Below, one piece after another: positions 7,318-15,607 of a stretch of 51,705 nucleotides of DNA (positions are counted from its first letter, which is position 1; each line of letters starts with the position of its first letter). The notes below the pieces were generated by a model that did no database searches, was not told the DNA's origin, and worked only from the letters and a program-made list of their open reading frames with translations. The position numbers and the translations under genes were made by a program. This DNA comes from an uncultured Clostridia bacterium (GTDB lineage Bacteria; Bacillota; Clostridia; Oscillospirales; Ruminococcaceae), in the NCBI GenBank assembly GCA_947631265.1, contig CANRKQ010000003.1:1-51705 (forward strand). The letters are read 5' to 3'.

Positions 7318-9579
7318 ATGAAAACATCAGTAATAGGTTATCCGAGAATAGGAAAAGACAGAGAGCTTAAATTTGCGTCAGAAAAATATTTCAGAAATGA
7401 AATCACCGAAGATGAGCTTTTAGAAACTGCTAAAGCTTTGAGATTATCTCATTGGAGGGTTCAGAAGGCAAATGGAATAGACTATATTTCATCGAACGAC
7501 TTTTCGTTTTACGATAATGTACTTGACACAGCGATACTGATAAACGCGGTTCCGAGGCGATACAGGGAATTAAATCTATCAGAGCTTGATACATATTTTG
7601 CAATGGCGAAGGGCTATCAGGGTGAAAACGGAGATGTAAAGGCTCTTGCTATGAAAAAGTGGTTTAACACAAACTATCACTATATGGTTCCTGAAATTGA
7701 AGATGATACTGAAATTTCATTGAGCGGGACAAAGCCGTTTGATGAGTTTTCAGAGGCAGAAAAAAACGGTATAAAAACAAAGCCTGATATAATCGGCGCT
7801 TTTACCTTTTTAAAGCTTTGCCGTTTTACCGGAAATAAAAAGACAGCGGATATTTCAGACAGCGTAGCAAAGGCTTATTGTGAGATGTTAAAAAAATTCA
7901 ACGACCTAGGCGCAGAGTGGGTTCAGTTTGACGAGCCTTACCTTGTTAGAGATTTAGGCGACGACGATAGATCGCTTTTCGTTGATCTGTATAAGAAAAT
8001 ACTGTCGCAAAAGGGAAGTGTTAAGGTTCTTATTCAGACATATTTCGGAGATGTCCGTGATTGCTGCGATGAGATAAGTACGCTTGACTTTGACGGCGTC
8101 GGCATTGACTTTGTTGAAGGAAAAATGTCGCTTGAGATAGCTGATAAAATTGATAGTAATAAGGTTCTGTTTGCGGGTGTTGTAAACGGAAAGAACATCT
8201 GGAAAAACAGCTATGAAAAAACTTTAAGCATTATAAGCAGGCTTGAAAAACATTTCGGAGAAATTGTACTTAGCACGTCATGCTCGCTTTTGCACAGCCC
8301 ATATACTTTGAAAAGCGAGACTGAGCTTGATGAGACTTACATAAAACACCTTGCCTTTGCCGAGGAAAAGCTTGGTGAGTTGAGTGATTTAAAAAGGATT
8401 TTGAGCAGTGAGAATCCGTCTCAAACAGAAGAGTATAAAGAAAATGTTGAGCTGTTTGAAGAGGACAGGGATTGCGATAACATTGAAGTTCAGGAAAAGA
8501 CCGCCGCATTAAGCGAAAAGGATTTTGAAAGACTTCCTGAGTTTGCAGTGCGCGAAAAGATTCAGAAATCAGTATTTAACCTGCCTGTTTTCCCGACTAC
8601 TACGATAGGTTCGTTTCCTCAGACAGTAGATGTAAGACAAAACCGCGCTAAGTTCCGCAGAGGAGAAATTTCAGCAGAGGAGTATGAGACCTTTAACAAG
8701 AAAAAAATAAAAGATTGCGTAGAATTACAGGAAAAAATCGGGCTGGATGTGCTTGTTCACGGAGAGTTTGAGCGTAACGACATGGTTGAGTATTTTGGAG
8801 AGTGCTTAGACGGATTTATATTCACCTCAAAGGCTTGGGTACAGTCTTACGGAACGCGCTGCGTTAAGCCGCCTATTGTCTGGGGGGACGTTTCAAGAGC
8901 AAAGCCGATGACTGTTAAATGGTCGGTTTACGCACAGAGCCTTACAGAAAAAACTATGAAGGGTATGCTCACAGGTCCTGTTACCATTCTTAACTGGTCT
9001 TTTCCCAGAGAGGATATTTCTCTCAAGGAGTGTGCTTATCAGATCGCTCTTGCAATTCGTGAAGAGGTTCTCGACCTTGAGGCTAACGGTATCAGAATCA
9101 TTCAGGTTGACGAGGCGGCTCTCAGAGAGAAGCTGCCGCTTAGAAAATCAGACTGGAAGTCCGATTATCTTGACTGGGCTATTCCTGCATTCAGACTTGT
9201 TCACAGCGGTGTAAAGGCAGAAACTCAGATACACACTCATATGTGCTACAGCGAATTTACCGACATCATCAAGGATATTGACAATATGGACGCCGACGTT
9301 ATAACCTTCGAGGCATCACGTTCGGATCTTACTATTCTTGATTCACTTAAGGAGAATAATTTCAGAACACAGGTAGGCCCGGGAGTTTACGACATTCACT
9401 CTCCGAGGATTCCATCGGTTGATGAAATCGTTTCTGCGGTTGAAAAGATGCTTAAGAAGATACCTAAGGAAAAGCTTTGGATAAATCCTGACTGCGGATT
9501 GAAAACCAGAGGCAATGAGGAAACTCTTCCGAGCCTTGAAAATCTGGTAAAGGCAGCAAATATTATGAGACAACGGTGA
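7318..9579 (+). CDS. metE: Cobalamin-independent methionine synthase
   Basis: Transfers a methyl group from methyltetrahydropteroyl-triglutamate to homocysteine, giving methionine. The 753 residues are full length, with two similar barrel halves. The zinc and homocysteine site is complete: H641, C643, E665 and C726, the same numbering as the E. coli enzyme. The second half begins near residue 425 with the FPTTTIGSFPQT signature. It starts at the ATG behind AAGAAGGG. A MET-box-like operator lies upstream, and a convergent LysR gene shares the downstream terminator. The operator suggests activation during methionine or homocysteine imbalance. Confidence 0.98.
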   Translation: MKTSVIGYPRIGKDRELKFASEKYFRNEITEDELLETAKALRLSHWRVQKANGIDYISSNDFSFYDNVLDTAILINAVPRRYRELNLSELDTYFAMAKGYQGENGDVKALAMKKWFNTNYHYMVPEIEDDTEISLSGTKPFDEFSEAEKNGIKTKPDIIGAFTFLKLCRFTGNKKTADISDSVAKAYCEMLKKFNDLGAEWVQFDEPYLVRDLGDDDRSLFVDLYKKILSQKGSVKVLIQTYFGDVRDCCDEISTLDFDGVGIDFVEGKMSLEIADKIDSNKVLFAGVVNGKNIWKNSYEKTLSIISRLEKHFGEIVLSTSCSLLHSPYTLKSETELDETYIKHLAFAEEKLGELSDLKRILSSENPSQTEEYKENVELFEEDRDCDNIEVQEKTAALSEKDFERLPEFAVREKIQKSVFNLPVFPTTTIGSFPQTVDVRQNRAKFRRGEISAEEYETFNKKKIKDCVELQEKIGLDVLVHGEFERNDMVEYFGECLDGFIFTSKAWVQSYGTRCVKPPIVWGDVSRAKPMTVKWSVYAQSLTEKTMKGMLTGPVTILNWSFPREDISLKECAYQIALAIREEVLDLEANGIRIIQVDEAALREKLPLRKSDWKSDYLDWAIPAFRLVHSGVKAETQIHTHMCYSEFTDIIKDIDNMDADVITFEASRSDLTILDSLKENNFRTQVGPGVYDIHSPRIPSVDEIVSAVEKMLKKIPKEKLWINPDCGLKTRGNEETLPSLENLVKAANIMRQR

Positions 9580-9682
9580 CGATGTATCCTGCTGCCTTTG
9601 AGATGCTTGTTTAAAGAATAAATTGATTAGCGGTGAATTGAACATAGTAGAAATTTAAAAAAGTAAGATTAAGATATTTACA

Positions 9683-9720
9683 AAAAACTGCTGTACACTA
9701 AAAAATGCACAGCAGTTTTT
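9683..9720. terminator. Bidirectional terminator between metE and the LysR gene
   Basis: AAAAACTGCTGT (9683-9694) pairs with ACAGCAGTTTTT (9709-9720). A and T runs on the two sides let it stop both convergent genes. Confidence 0.85.
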
Positions 9721-9729
9721 TATCGTATT

Positions 9730-10653
9730 TTATTCTATTATATCATATCCGCAGTTTGAAATAAGTCTTTTCAGTTCTGCTATATAATCTTCTGCAAAGC
9801 GGCTAAGTTTCATTTTAGGATTTATTATATAGCCGATAGTCATATTTTCATCTGTTTCGAGCGGAACAGAAACTATATTATCGCCGTTTAAGTCGCTGTT
9901 GAGAATACCAGAGCAAATCGTATAACCGTTAAGACCTATAACAAGATTGAAAAGAGTTGCACGATCGCTTACATGGATAATCTTCTTTCTGGGAACAGTA
10001 CTTAAAATTTCCTCTGAATAGTAGAAAGAATTATTGGTACCCTGCTCAAATGAAAGAAAGGGGAAATCATTTAGATCGTCGGCTGTGACAGACGTGCAGT
10101 CAGCCAGAGGATGTTCAGAGCTTATGAATATGTGAGGATTTGCCGTAAAAAGGGGGTGAAATTCAAGTCTGTTTTCGGAAAACAATTTTCTCATAACCTT
10201 TTCATTGAAATCGTTTATATATAAAATACCGATTTCACTTCGGAAATTGTGAACGTCGTCAATGATTTCAAAGGTGCGTGTTTCACGCAGTGTAAATTCA
10301 TATTCATCAGAATCAAGTCCGCTTATCAGGTTTGAAAAAGCGTTTACCGCAAATGCATAATGCTGGGTTGATACCGAACATAGCTGCTTTGAAGGCTTTT
10401 TGTTTTTGTATCTTTGCTCAAGCAATTCGGTCTGCTCGATAACCTGTCCTGCATAGGCAAGAAACTCTTCTCCGTCGGCAGAAAGCGAAATTCCTCTTGC
10501 TGTACGGTTGAAAATTTCAATTCCAAGCTCTGATTCCAGATCCTTTACCGAGTTTGAAAGGCTGGGCTGTGAAATAAAAAGCCGTCTAGCTGCCTCGGTT
10601 ATCGACCCGCATTTAACAATGGTCATTATATATTTTAATTGCTGTAAAGTCAT
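9730..10653 (-). CDS. LysR-family regulator, MtaR/CpsY-like
   Basis: 307 residues. The N-terminal winged helix (about 1-60; SITEAARRLFISQPSLSNSV) is followed by an effector-binding domain (about 90-300). Stretches such as STQHYAFAVNAF, YEFTLRET and EIGILYINDFN resemble the streptococcal MtaR/CpsY group that controls methionine uptake and synthesis. It lies next to metE, which carries a MET-box-like site, so metE is the likely target. GAGGG stands about 8 nt before the ATG. The ligand is probably a methionine-pathway intermediate, which is inference. No MET-box is visible in front of the regulator itself. Confidence 0.88.
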   Translation of the reverse strand: MTLQQLKYIMTIVKCGSITEAARRLFISQPSLSNSVKDLESELGIEIFNRTARGISLSADGEEFLAYAGQVIEQTELLEQRYKNKKPSKQLCSVSTQHYAFAVNAFSNLISGLDSDEYEFTLRETRTFEIIDDVHNFRSEIGILYINDFNEKVMRKLFSENRLEFHPLFTANPHIFISSEHPLADCTSVTADDLNDFPFLSFEQGTNNSFYYSEEILSTVPRKKIIHVSDRATLFNLVIGLNGYTICSGILNSDLNGDNIVSVPLETDENMTIGYIINPKMKLSRFAEDYIAELKRLISNCGYDIIE

Positions 10654-10769
10654 ATAAATCCCTCGATCAAATTGTATGATATTATTATATTTATTTTAAA
10701 GTAATTGTCAACCGATCTGCCGCAAAGTTTTTCACCATATATAATAATCTGTATAATTTGAAAAAATTC

Positions 10770-10864
10770 TTGACAATTTCATAAAAATGTATTATAGTTT
10801 CTTATACAAATAAGTTACTTATACAAATAATGTTAAAAGCGTTCAGGAATACCTGAACGCTTTT
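10770..10864 (+). ncRNA. Short promoter-repeat-terminator unit (small RNA or attenuated leader)
   Basis: A promoter TTGACA (10770-10775), 17 nt, TATAGT (10793-10798) is followed by two exact copies of CTTATACAAATAA (10801-10813, 10818-10830). Then comes a 13-bp perfect hairpin, AAAAGCGTTCAGG (10835-10847) with CCTGAACGCTTTT (10852-10864). The transcript would be about 60 nt. A second promoter for the GH3 gene lies beyond it, so this is either an independent small RNA or an attenuated leader. The rest of 10654-10966 shows only promoter-like AT-rich DNA. Confidence 0.5.
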
Positions 10865-10893
10865 GCTATAACATAGTATTTATAAATTGTTTA

Positions 10894-10921
10894 TTGCAAT
10901 TAGTTAAAATAATGGTATAAT
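10894..10921 (+). promoter_or_regulatory. Probable promoter of the GH3 gene
   Basis: TTGCAA (10894-10899), 16 nt, TATAAT (10916-10921), about 45 nt before the ATG. Confidence 0.55.
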
Positions 10922-10966
10922 ATCCTCAATAAGAACTTTTATCTTTCTCAGGGAGGATTACAAATA

Positions 10967-13243
10967 ATGAATATTGATAAAATATTGAATGAAATGACAT
11001 TAGAGGAGAAAGCGTCGTTATGTTCGGGCGAGGGGTTCTGGCACACTAAGGCTGTTGAAAGGCTTGACATTCAAAGAATAATGGTTTCAGACGGACCTCA
11101 CGGGCTTAGAAAGGTAAACGAGGAAAAGGATTGCGTGACCGATGAAAGCATAAAGGCTGTTTGTTTTCCGACGGCGTCAGCGCTTGCCTGTTCCTTTGAC
11201 AGAGGTCTACTCGAAAAGCTGGGCAAGACACTCGGCGATGAGTGTCAGGCAGAGGATGTAGCCGTGCTTTTAGGTCCGGGTGCGAATATAAAGCGTTCTC
11301 CGCTGTGCGGAAGAAACTTTGAGTACTTCTCTGAGGATCCGTACTTATCATCTGAGTTGGCAACGGCATATATTAAGGGAGTTCAGTCAAGAGGAGTGGG
11401 TACATCACTAAAGCATTTTGCGCTAAACAATCAGGAGCACAGAAGAATGAGTGTATCTGCCGAGGTTGATGAGAGAACCCTTCGTGAGATTTATTTGGCG
11501 TCCTTTGAGGGTGCTGTTAAAAATGCAAAGCCCTGGGCAGTAATGTGTTCATACAACAGGGTGAACGGCGTTTATGCGTCAGAAAATCCAAAGCTGCTGA
11601 CAGATATATTAAGAGACGAATGGGGATATAATGGTCTGACAGTGAGCGATTGGGGAGCTGTTGATAACCGTGTAAACGGCGTTATGGCAGGACTTGATTT
11701 AGAGATGCCTTCTTCTATGGGTAAGAATGATAAGCTTATTGTCGAGGCGGTCAGGTTGGGCAAGCTTGATATTAAAGATGTTGATAAGTGCGTAAGACGA
11801 GTTCTGGAGCTTTTGGAGAAATATGAGGACGGTAAAAAGTCAAATGTAGTCTGGGATAAGGAAAAGGATAATAAGCTAGCTGCGAAAATTGAAAGCGAAT
11901 GTATGGTTCTTCTTAAAAATGAGGATAATATACTTCCTATCGATAAGAGTAAGAAAATAGCGTTTATCGGAAAGTTTGCAGAATCTCCTCGCTATCAGGG
12001 AGGCGGAAGTTCTCATATAAATTCATACAAGGTAACGTCTGCTCTTGACGCAGTAAAGGATATCTGTGAAGTATCTTATGCCGAGGGTTATTTGACAAAT
12101 GAAGATAAGATCGATAAAAGTATCCTTAACAAAGCGGTAAAAATTGCAGAGGATTGCGATATAGCAGTACTGTTTGTCGGTCTGCCTGATATGTTTGAAT
12201 CAGAGGGGTATGACAGAGAACATTTAAGACTTCCCGGTTGTCAGCTTGAGCTTATAAAAAGGGTTGCCGAAGTTAATGAAAATACAGTAATAGTACTTCA
12301 TAACGGCTCGGCGGTAGAGATGCCTTTTGCAGATGACGTAAAGGGTATTCTTGAGGCTTATCTAGGGGGTCAGGCAGTAGGTCAGGCAGAGGTCGATATT
12401 CTCTTCGGAAAGAAAAATCCCTGCGGAAAGCTTGCCGAAACATTTCCAAAAAAATTAAGCGATAATCCGTCTTACCTCAATTTTCCGGGAGAAGGCGACA
12501 GAGTACGCTATCAGGAGGGTATTTTTGTCGGCTACAGGTATTACGATAAAAAGGAAATTGAACCGCTGTTTCCATTCGGATACGGTCTTAGCTATACTGA
12601 TTTTGAATACAAGTATATAGAAGTTTCAAAAGACGAAATGAATGATGACGAGGAACTTACAGTCACCGTAGCGGTAAAGAACACAGGTAAAGTAAAAGGT
12701 AAGGAAATTGTTCAGCTTTATGTAAACGACGAGCAGTCAGGCGTTATCCGTTCTATAAAGGAACTCAAAGGTTTTGAAAAGGTTTCATTGAACCCGGGAG
12801 AGGAAAAGAAAATAGCTTTTGTACTGGACAAGCGTTCGTTTGCATATTACAATACTGAAATTTCCGACTGGTATACCGAATACGGAAAGTATAATATTCT
12901 TGTCGGCGCAAGCTCAAGAGACATAAAGCTAAAAGCGTCTGTATATGTTGCGCCTACAAACAAGGTAAGAGTAGAATATACGTTAAACAGTACATGCGGC
13001 GACATTATGTCTACCGAAACGGGCAAAGAGCTGTTCAGGGAGTTTTTAAAAGAGGTTAATGTCGGTTTTGACAGAGATTCAGGGTTAATGGGAGAAGGCT
13101 CTGAGCAGACGGCAATGGAAATGTTTAATGAACTTCCTCTGAGGGCAATGGTAAGCTTTTGTGACAATAAGAGCTTAACAAGAGAAAAGCTTAGTCAGCT
13201 TGTAAAAAGGCTAAATATTATATTAAACAGCGATTTGTACTGA
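10967..13243 (+). CDS. Glycoside hydrolase family 3 beta-glucosidase
   Basis: Hydrolyses terminal beta-linked glucose (or xylose) from oligosaccharides, probably in the cytoplasm since no signal peptide is seen. The 758 residues comprise the GH3 barrel (about 1-290), the alpha/beta sandwich (about 310-530) and a fibronectin-III-like domain (about 570-660). Motif VSDWGAV places the nucleophile at D228; SLKHFALNNQE is the conserved substrate loop. A further ~95-residue C-terminal helical extension follows the Fn3 domain. GGGAGG lies 11 nt upstream of the ATG. Together with the GH43 gene it suggests use of plant cell-wall sugars. Exact specificity is open. Confidence 0.93.
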   Translation: MNIDKILNEMTLEEKASLCSGEGFWHTKAVERLDIQRIMVSDGPHGLRKVNEEKDCVTDESIKAVCFPTASALACSFDRGLLEKLGKTLGDECQAEDVAVLLGPGANIKRSPLCGRNFEYFSEDPYLSSELATAYIKGVQSRGVGTSLKHFALNNQEHRRMSVSAEVDERTLREIYLASFEGAVKNAKPWAVMCSYNRVNGVYASENPKLLTDILRDEWGYNGLTVSDWGAVDNRVNGVMAGLDLEMPSSMGKNDKLIVEAVRLGKLDIKDVDKCVRRVLELLEKYEDGKKSNVVWDKEKDNKLAAKIESECMVLLKNEDNILPIDKSKKIAFIGKFAESPRYQGGGSSHINSYKVTSALDAVKDICEVSYAEGYLTNEDKIDKSILNKAVKIAEDCDIAVLFVGLPDMFESEGYDREHLRLPGCQLELIKRVAEVNENTVIVLHNGSAVEMPFADDVKGILEAYLGGQAVGQAEVDILFGKKNPCGKLAETFPKKLSDNPSYLNFPGEGDRVRYQEGIFVGYRYYDKKEIEPLFPFGYGLSYTDFEYKYIEVSKDEMNDDEELTVTVAVKNTGKVKGKEIVQLYVNDEQSGVIRSIKELKGFEKVSLNPGEEKKIAFVLDKRSFAYYNTEISDWYTEYGKYNILVGASSRDIKLKASVYVAPTNKVRVEYTLNSTCGDIMSTETGKELFREFLKEVNVGFDRDSGLMGEGSEQTAMEMFNELPLRAMVSFCDNKSLTREKLSQLVKRLNIILNSDLY

Positions 13244-13270
13244 TATAAAATAAAACAAAAGGTGATTTGT

Positions 13271-13744
13271 ATGAGAATTGGACACGGTTATGATGTGCAT
13301 AGGCTTGTAAAAAACAGAAAACTTATACTTGGCGGAGTTGAAATACCATTTGAGAAAGGACTGTCAGGACACAGCGACGCTGATGTATTAACTCACGCAG
13401 TAATGGATTCGCTGCTGGGAGCGTGCGCTCTTGGGGATATAGGAAAGCTGTTTCCCGATAATGATGAAAGGTATAAGGGAGCGGACAGTATCAGACTTTT
13501 GAAAGAGGTTAGTAATAAGATAAAAAGAAAGGGATATACTCTGGAGAATATTGACGCGACTGTTTGCTGTCAGGCGCCTAAGCTAAGATCTTATGTTGAT
13601 GATATGAGAAAGAATATCGCCGACGCTTTGGAATGCAGTATTGACTGCATATCGGTAAAGGCGACTACCGAAGAAGGTCTTGGCTTTACAGGAACAAGCG
13701 AGGGAATTTCTGCGACTGCTGTATGTATAATAAATAATAAATAA
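13271..13744 (+). CDS. ispF: 2-C-methyl-D-erythritol 2,4-cyclodiphosphate synthase
   Basis: Forms the cyclic diphosphate intermediate of the MEP isoprenoid pathway in the cytoplasm. 157 residues is the normal length. Zinc ligands D8, H10 (GYDVHRL) and H42 (LTHAVMD) are visible, as is the [11 protein letters not shown] segment. The ATG at 13271 is preferred over an upstream GTG (13262), because AAAGGTGA overlaps that GTG and serves as the SD. It lies 27 nt after the GH3 gene and may be read through from it. Confidence 0.96.
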   Translation: MRIGHGYDVHRLVKNRKLILGGVEIPFEKGLSGHSDADVLTHAVMDSLLGACALGDIGKLFPDNDERYKGADSIRLLKEVSNKIKRKGYTLENIDATVCCQAPKLRSYVDDMRKNIADALECSIDCISVKATTEEGLGFTGTSEGISATAVCIINNK

Positions 13745-13779
13745 TAAATAATAGAATTTAAAATAATTATATAATATTA

Positions 13780-13806
13780 AGGCGGAAAGATTTTATCTTT
13801 CCGCCT
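13780..13806 (+). terminator. Hairpin terminator after ispF
   Basis: AGGCGGAAAGA (13780-13790) pairs perfectly with TCTTTCCGCCT (13796-13806). The U-tail is short (TTGCTT). Confidence 0.7.
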
Positions 13807-13814
13807 TTGCTTAA

Positions 13815-14094
13815 AAAATAGTAACTGCCTATCTTAAATAACTAAAATAGGCAGTTTAAATTTCCAATATATCCGCCTTGCCGTCGCACAGTGAATAAAA
13901 CCCGCACTCGTGCAGGTGGGTAACGGCCTGACAGTCTCTCGCTCCCTTCGTCCGTCAGCTGCCTGCCGGGAGGTCTGCAATCCTCAGCCAGAGCTTAGTT
14001 CCCTTATTCTATGTGTTGGATTATAAAAACTATGCTTGTTCGTACAAGGCAGAAAGTGTTTTTTAATCGTTAGTTATATGAAATGTTTCTTACT
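13815..14094 (-). ncRNA. Structured RNA gene, possibly 6S RNA
   Basis: Minus-strand unit with a promoter TTGTAT (14124-14129), 17 nt, TATAAT (14101-14106). It ends at a terminator hairpin ACTGCCTAT/ATAGGCAGT (13823-13856) followed by U residues (13813-13818). The ends pair: 14075-14084 with 13860-13871 (ATTTC/GAAAT and ATATA/TATAT). Inside that, CTGCCTTG (14052-14045) pairs with CAAGGCGG (13880-13873). A GC-rich core includes CTGAC/GTCAG. The long, closed rod about 270 nt in length suits 6S RNA. I found no signature of SRP RNA, RNase P RNA or tmRNA. The 8-bp palindrome ACCACTTG/CAAGTGGT embraces the promoter spacer. It explains most of the gene-free stretch 13745-14173. Confidence 0.5.
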
Positions 14095-14173
14095 GTTAGT
14101 ATTATACCACTTGCAATACGAGTATACAAGTGGTAATATCCGACAAATTAATATTAAAAATAACAAACAAAGA

Positions 14174-14551
14174 TTAATCGTCTGGATTGGTTAAATCAAC
14201 TTCTCCGTTTTCTAGGTCAACTCTGTCGCTGCCCTCAATTTCAATTTCATCATCGTCATCGTCTTCGAACAACTCGGCAAAACGCTCCATAAACAAATCG
14301 CCCAGCTTATCAAAAAGATCATCATCGTCAACAGATACAAGAACCTCTTCATCGCCCTCGTAAGTAGATTTTAAGATAACAACCTCTCCGTCATCGGCGA
14401 GTATAGCCTCAGCGTCCTTTAAATAAGGGGTTAGAGCATAGTATGTGTCGCCCTCATATTCAAGGGAATCTAAAAGCTCGAACATCTGTTCCTTTCCTTC
14501 TTCATCAACAAGAGTATACAAATCAGGCTGCATATCCATTTCTTCGTTCAT
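14174..14551 (-). CDS. DUF1292 family protein
   Basis: 125-residue acidic protein. The core (about 9-75; FELLDSLEYEGDTYYAL) is typical of the DUF1292/YrzB family found throughout Firmicutes, whose function is not established. The last ~35 residues are almost entirely D and E with a run of aspartates, and are likely disordered. AAGGAGG lies 8 nt upstream of the ATG. In many Firmicutes this family sits near ruvX/yqgF-type genes, but that neighbourhood is absent here. Confidence 0.88.
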   Translation of the reverse strand: MNEEMDMQPDLYTLVDEEGKEQMFELLDSLEYEGDTYYALTPYLKDAEAILADDGEVVILKSTYEGDEEVLVSVDDDDLFDKLGDLFMERFAELFEDDDDDEIEIEGSDRVDLENGEVDLTNPDD

Positions 14552-14741
14552 AATTAAACCTCCTTAAGATAATTGAGTAATTATTATTAGTATTTTCTGA
14601 TTAATAAAAAAGTTATGGTGTCTTTATTAGCAATATTATCACCACAACATTAACATTATAATATATATTATTTTAATTGTCAAGCAGATTTTGTAAAAGT
14701 AAAATTAAATAAAAAAATCGAAAAAAAGTTGAAAAAAACTA

Positions 14742-14770
14742 TTGACATCTTATAAAAGATGTGTTATATT
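14742..14770 (+). promoter_or_regulatory. Strong sigma-A promoter of the micro-ORF transcript
   Basis: TTGACA (14742-14747), 17 nt, TATATT (14765-14770). The spacer carries the inverted repeat ATCTTATAAAAGAT. Confidence 0.8.
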
Positions 14771-15074
14771 ATAGTTGAAGAAAGATAAGAGTAAAATAAA
14801 TTAAAACAAATGTAAATATTTTTATTCAAATCTTACTTCTCAATTATGATTAAGGAGAACGGGTCCAATGATTTGTTAAGTTTTTTCTAACAAAAATTTA
14901 AGATGGAGAGTGTAGTCCAATGTGCTGCTAAATGTATTGAAAAGTATTAATGCAAGTAAATTTTAAGTAGGAGAATAAGTCCGATGAACAGTTAAAGCTG
15001 AAGGGTTAAAAGTTTAATGCTATTAAGCAATTGGTTATCAAATCAGAATTAACTAATAAAGGGGCGTGATAGGA

Positions 15075-15125
15075 ATGTTAAAATATTCATACAAAACCTA
15101 TCAAGACCGGTTACTTGAAATTTAG
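15075..15125 (+). CDS. Putative 16-residue peptide
   Basis: Frame encoding MLKYSYKTYQDRLLEI, basic and aromatic. GGGGCG stands about 8 nt upstream. It is the fourth unit of the micro-ORF array; it could be a leader peptide or spurious. No relative is recognised. Confidence 0.35.
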   Translation: MLKYSYKTYQDRLLEI

Positions 15126-15144
15126 AAAGAAAGAGGCGAGTCCA

Positions 15145-15204
15145 ATGGCAGTAGAAGGTTCATCGATGTTTAATAGCTTGAAAATTGGCTCGGCTGTCAT
15201 ATAG
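15145..15204 (+). CDS. Putative 19-residue peptide, possible frameshift partner of 15222-15305
   Basis: Frame encoding MAVEGSSMFNSLKIGSAVI. AGAGG lies 8 nt before the ATG, and the start context GTCCAATG matches the earlier units. The -1 frame, open from just after the TAG at 15174-15176, continues into an acidic, leucine-rich stretch ending at 15305 (IDEIETQMIDRFADKDLSDL and beyond). That looks more protein-like than the in-frame end. A frameshift, a decayed gene or chance overlap are all possible. Confidence 0.35.
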   Translation: MAVEGSSMFNSLKIGSAVI

Positions 15205-15351
15205 ATGAAATCGAAACTCAGATGATAGATAGATTCGCTGATAAAGATTTAAGCGATTTAAGCGTAATTTTAAACAGATTCCGACTGTTTTCGAGCGAGT
15301 TTTAATAACACATTGATGAAAAAACTGAAGATTTTAGTTATAATATAAATA

Positions 15352-15390
15352 AAGACCGATACATTCAAACATGTATCGGTCTTAAATTTT
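15352..15390 (+). terminator. Terminator of the micro-ORF transcript
   Basis: AAGACCGATACAT (15352-15364) pairs perfectly with ATGTATCGGTCTT (15371-15383), followed by AAATTTTTG. Confidence 0.75.
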
Positions 15391-15451
15391 TGTCACATTG
15401 TAGTGATTTTTGGAATATTATATTTTATCAGCGTATTTAACAGCTCCACAT

Positions 15452-15545
15452 ATGCCGGGAGTGGCATAAATGGATATGTTGCGGATGTGTATTTATTTAT
15501 GTCCATAGGGGAGCTTTCGGCATGGAACTGTTATTTATTCTGTAA
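15452..15545 (+). other. Two further SD-led micro-ORFs, one with its SD in a hairpin loop
   Basis: ATGCC (15452-15456) and GGCAT (15463-15467) form a stem whose 6-nt loop is the SD GGGAGT. The ATG of a 12-aa frame (MDMLRMCIYLCP) follows at 15470. Its stop is followed by GGGGAG and a 7-aa frame (MELLFIL, 15522-15545). A terminator hairpin comes directly after. A 73-codon frame (15403-15624) spans the same DNA, but it lacks an SD and runs through the terminator, so it is not called. Confidence 0.35.
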
Positions 15546-15553
15546 AATAAATG

Positions 15554-15590
15554 TGGGTGTACTTTATCGGTACACCCATTTTAATTTTTT
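15554..15590 (+). terminator. Plus-strand terminator facing the LCP gene
   Basis: TGGGTGTAC (15554-15562) pairs with GTACACCCA (15570-15578). The T-rich tail is on the plus strand, which argues that something is transcribed rightward here. Confidence 0.65.
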
Positions 15591-15607
15591 AATTTTTTAT
15601 AAACAGC

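Larger units (their letters stand above)
14777..15390 (+). other. Micro-ORF array transcript
   Basis: About 610 nt between a near-consensus promoter and a 13-bp terminator, with no ordinary gene. It contains serial SD-ATG units. Three are minimal three-codon frames: M-I-C (14868-14879), M-C-C (14920-14931) and M-N-S (14984-14995), each with GGAG 10-11 nt upstream. Two longer ones follow (16 aa at 15075, 19 aa at 15145), and an unled 27-aa frame lies at 15222. Four starts share the context GTCCAATG or GTCCGATG. The first three units resemble each other beyond the SD (TTAAG-n-GGAGA ... GTCC-n-ATG ... TTAA), suggesting duplicated cassettes. Role unknown: leader peptides, a regulatory RNA or ribosome decoys are all possible. 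Confidence 0.55.

Noticed and set aside
13880..14050. SRP RNA or RNase P RNA on the minus strand
   Set aside because: The conserved GGAAGCA-type SRP loop and the RNase P core signatures are not found, so only a tentative 6S-like call is made.
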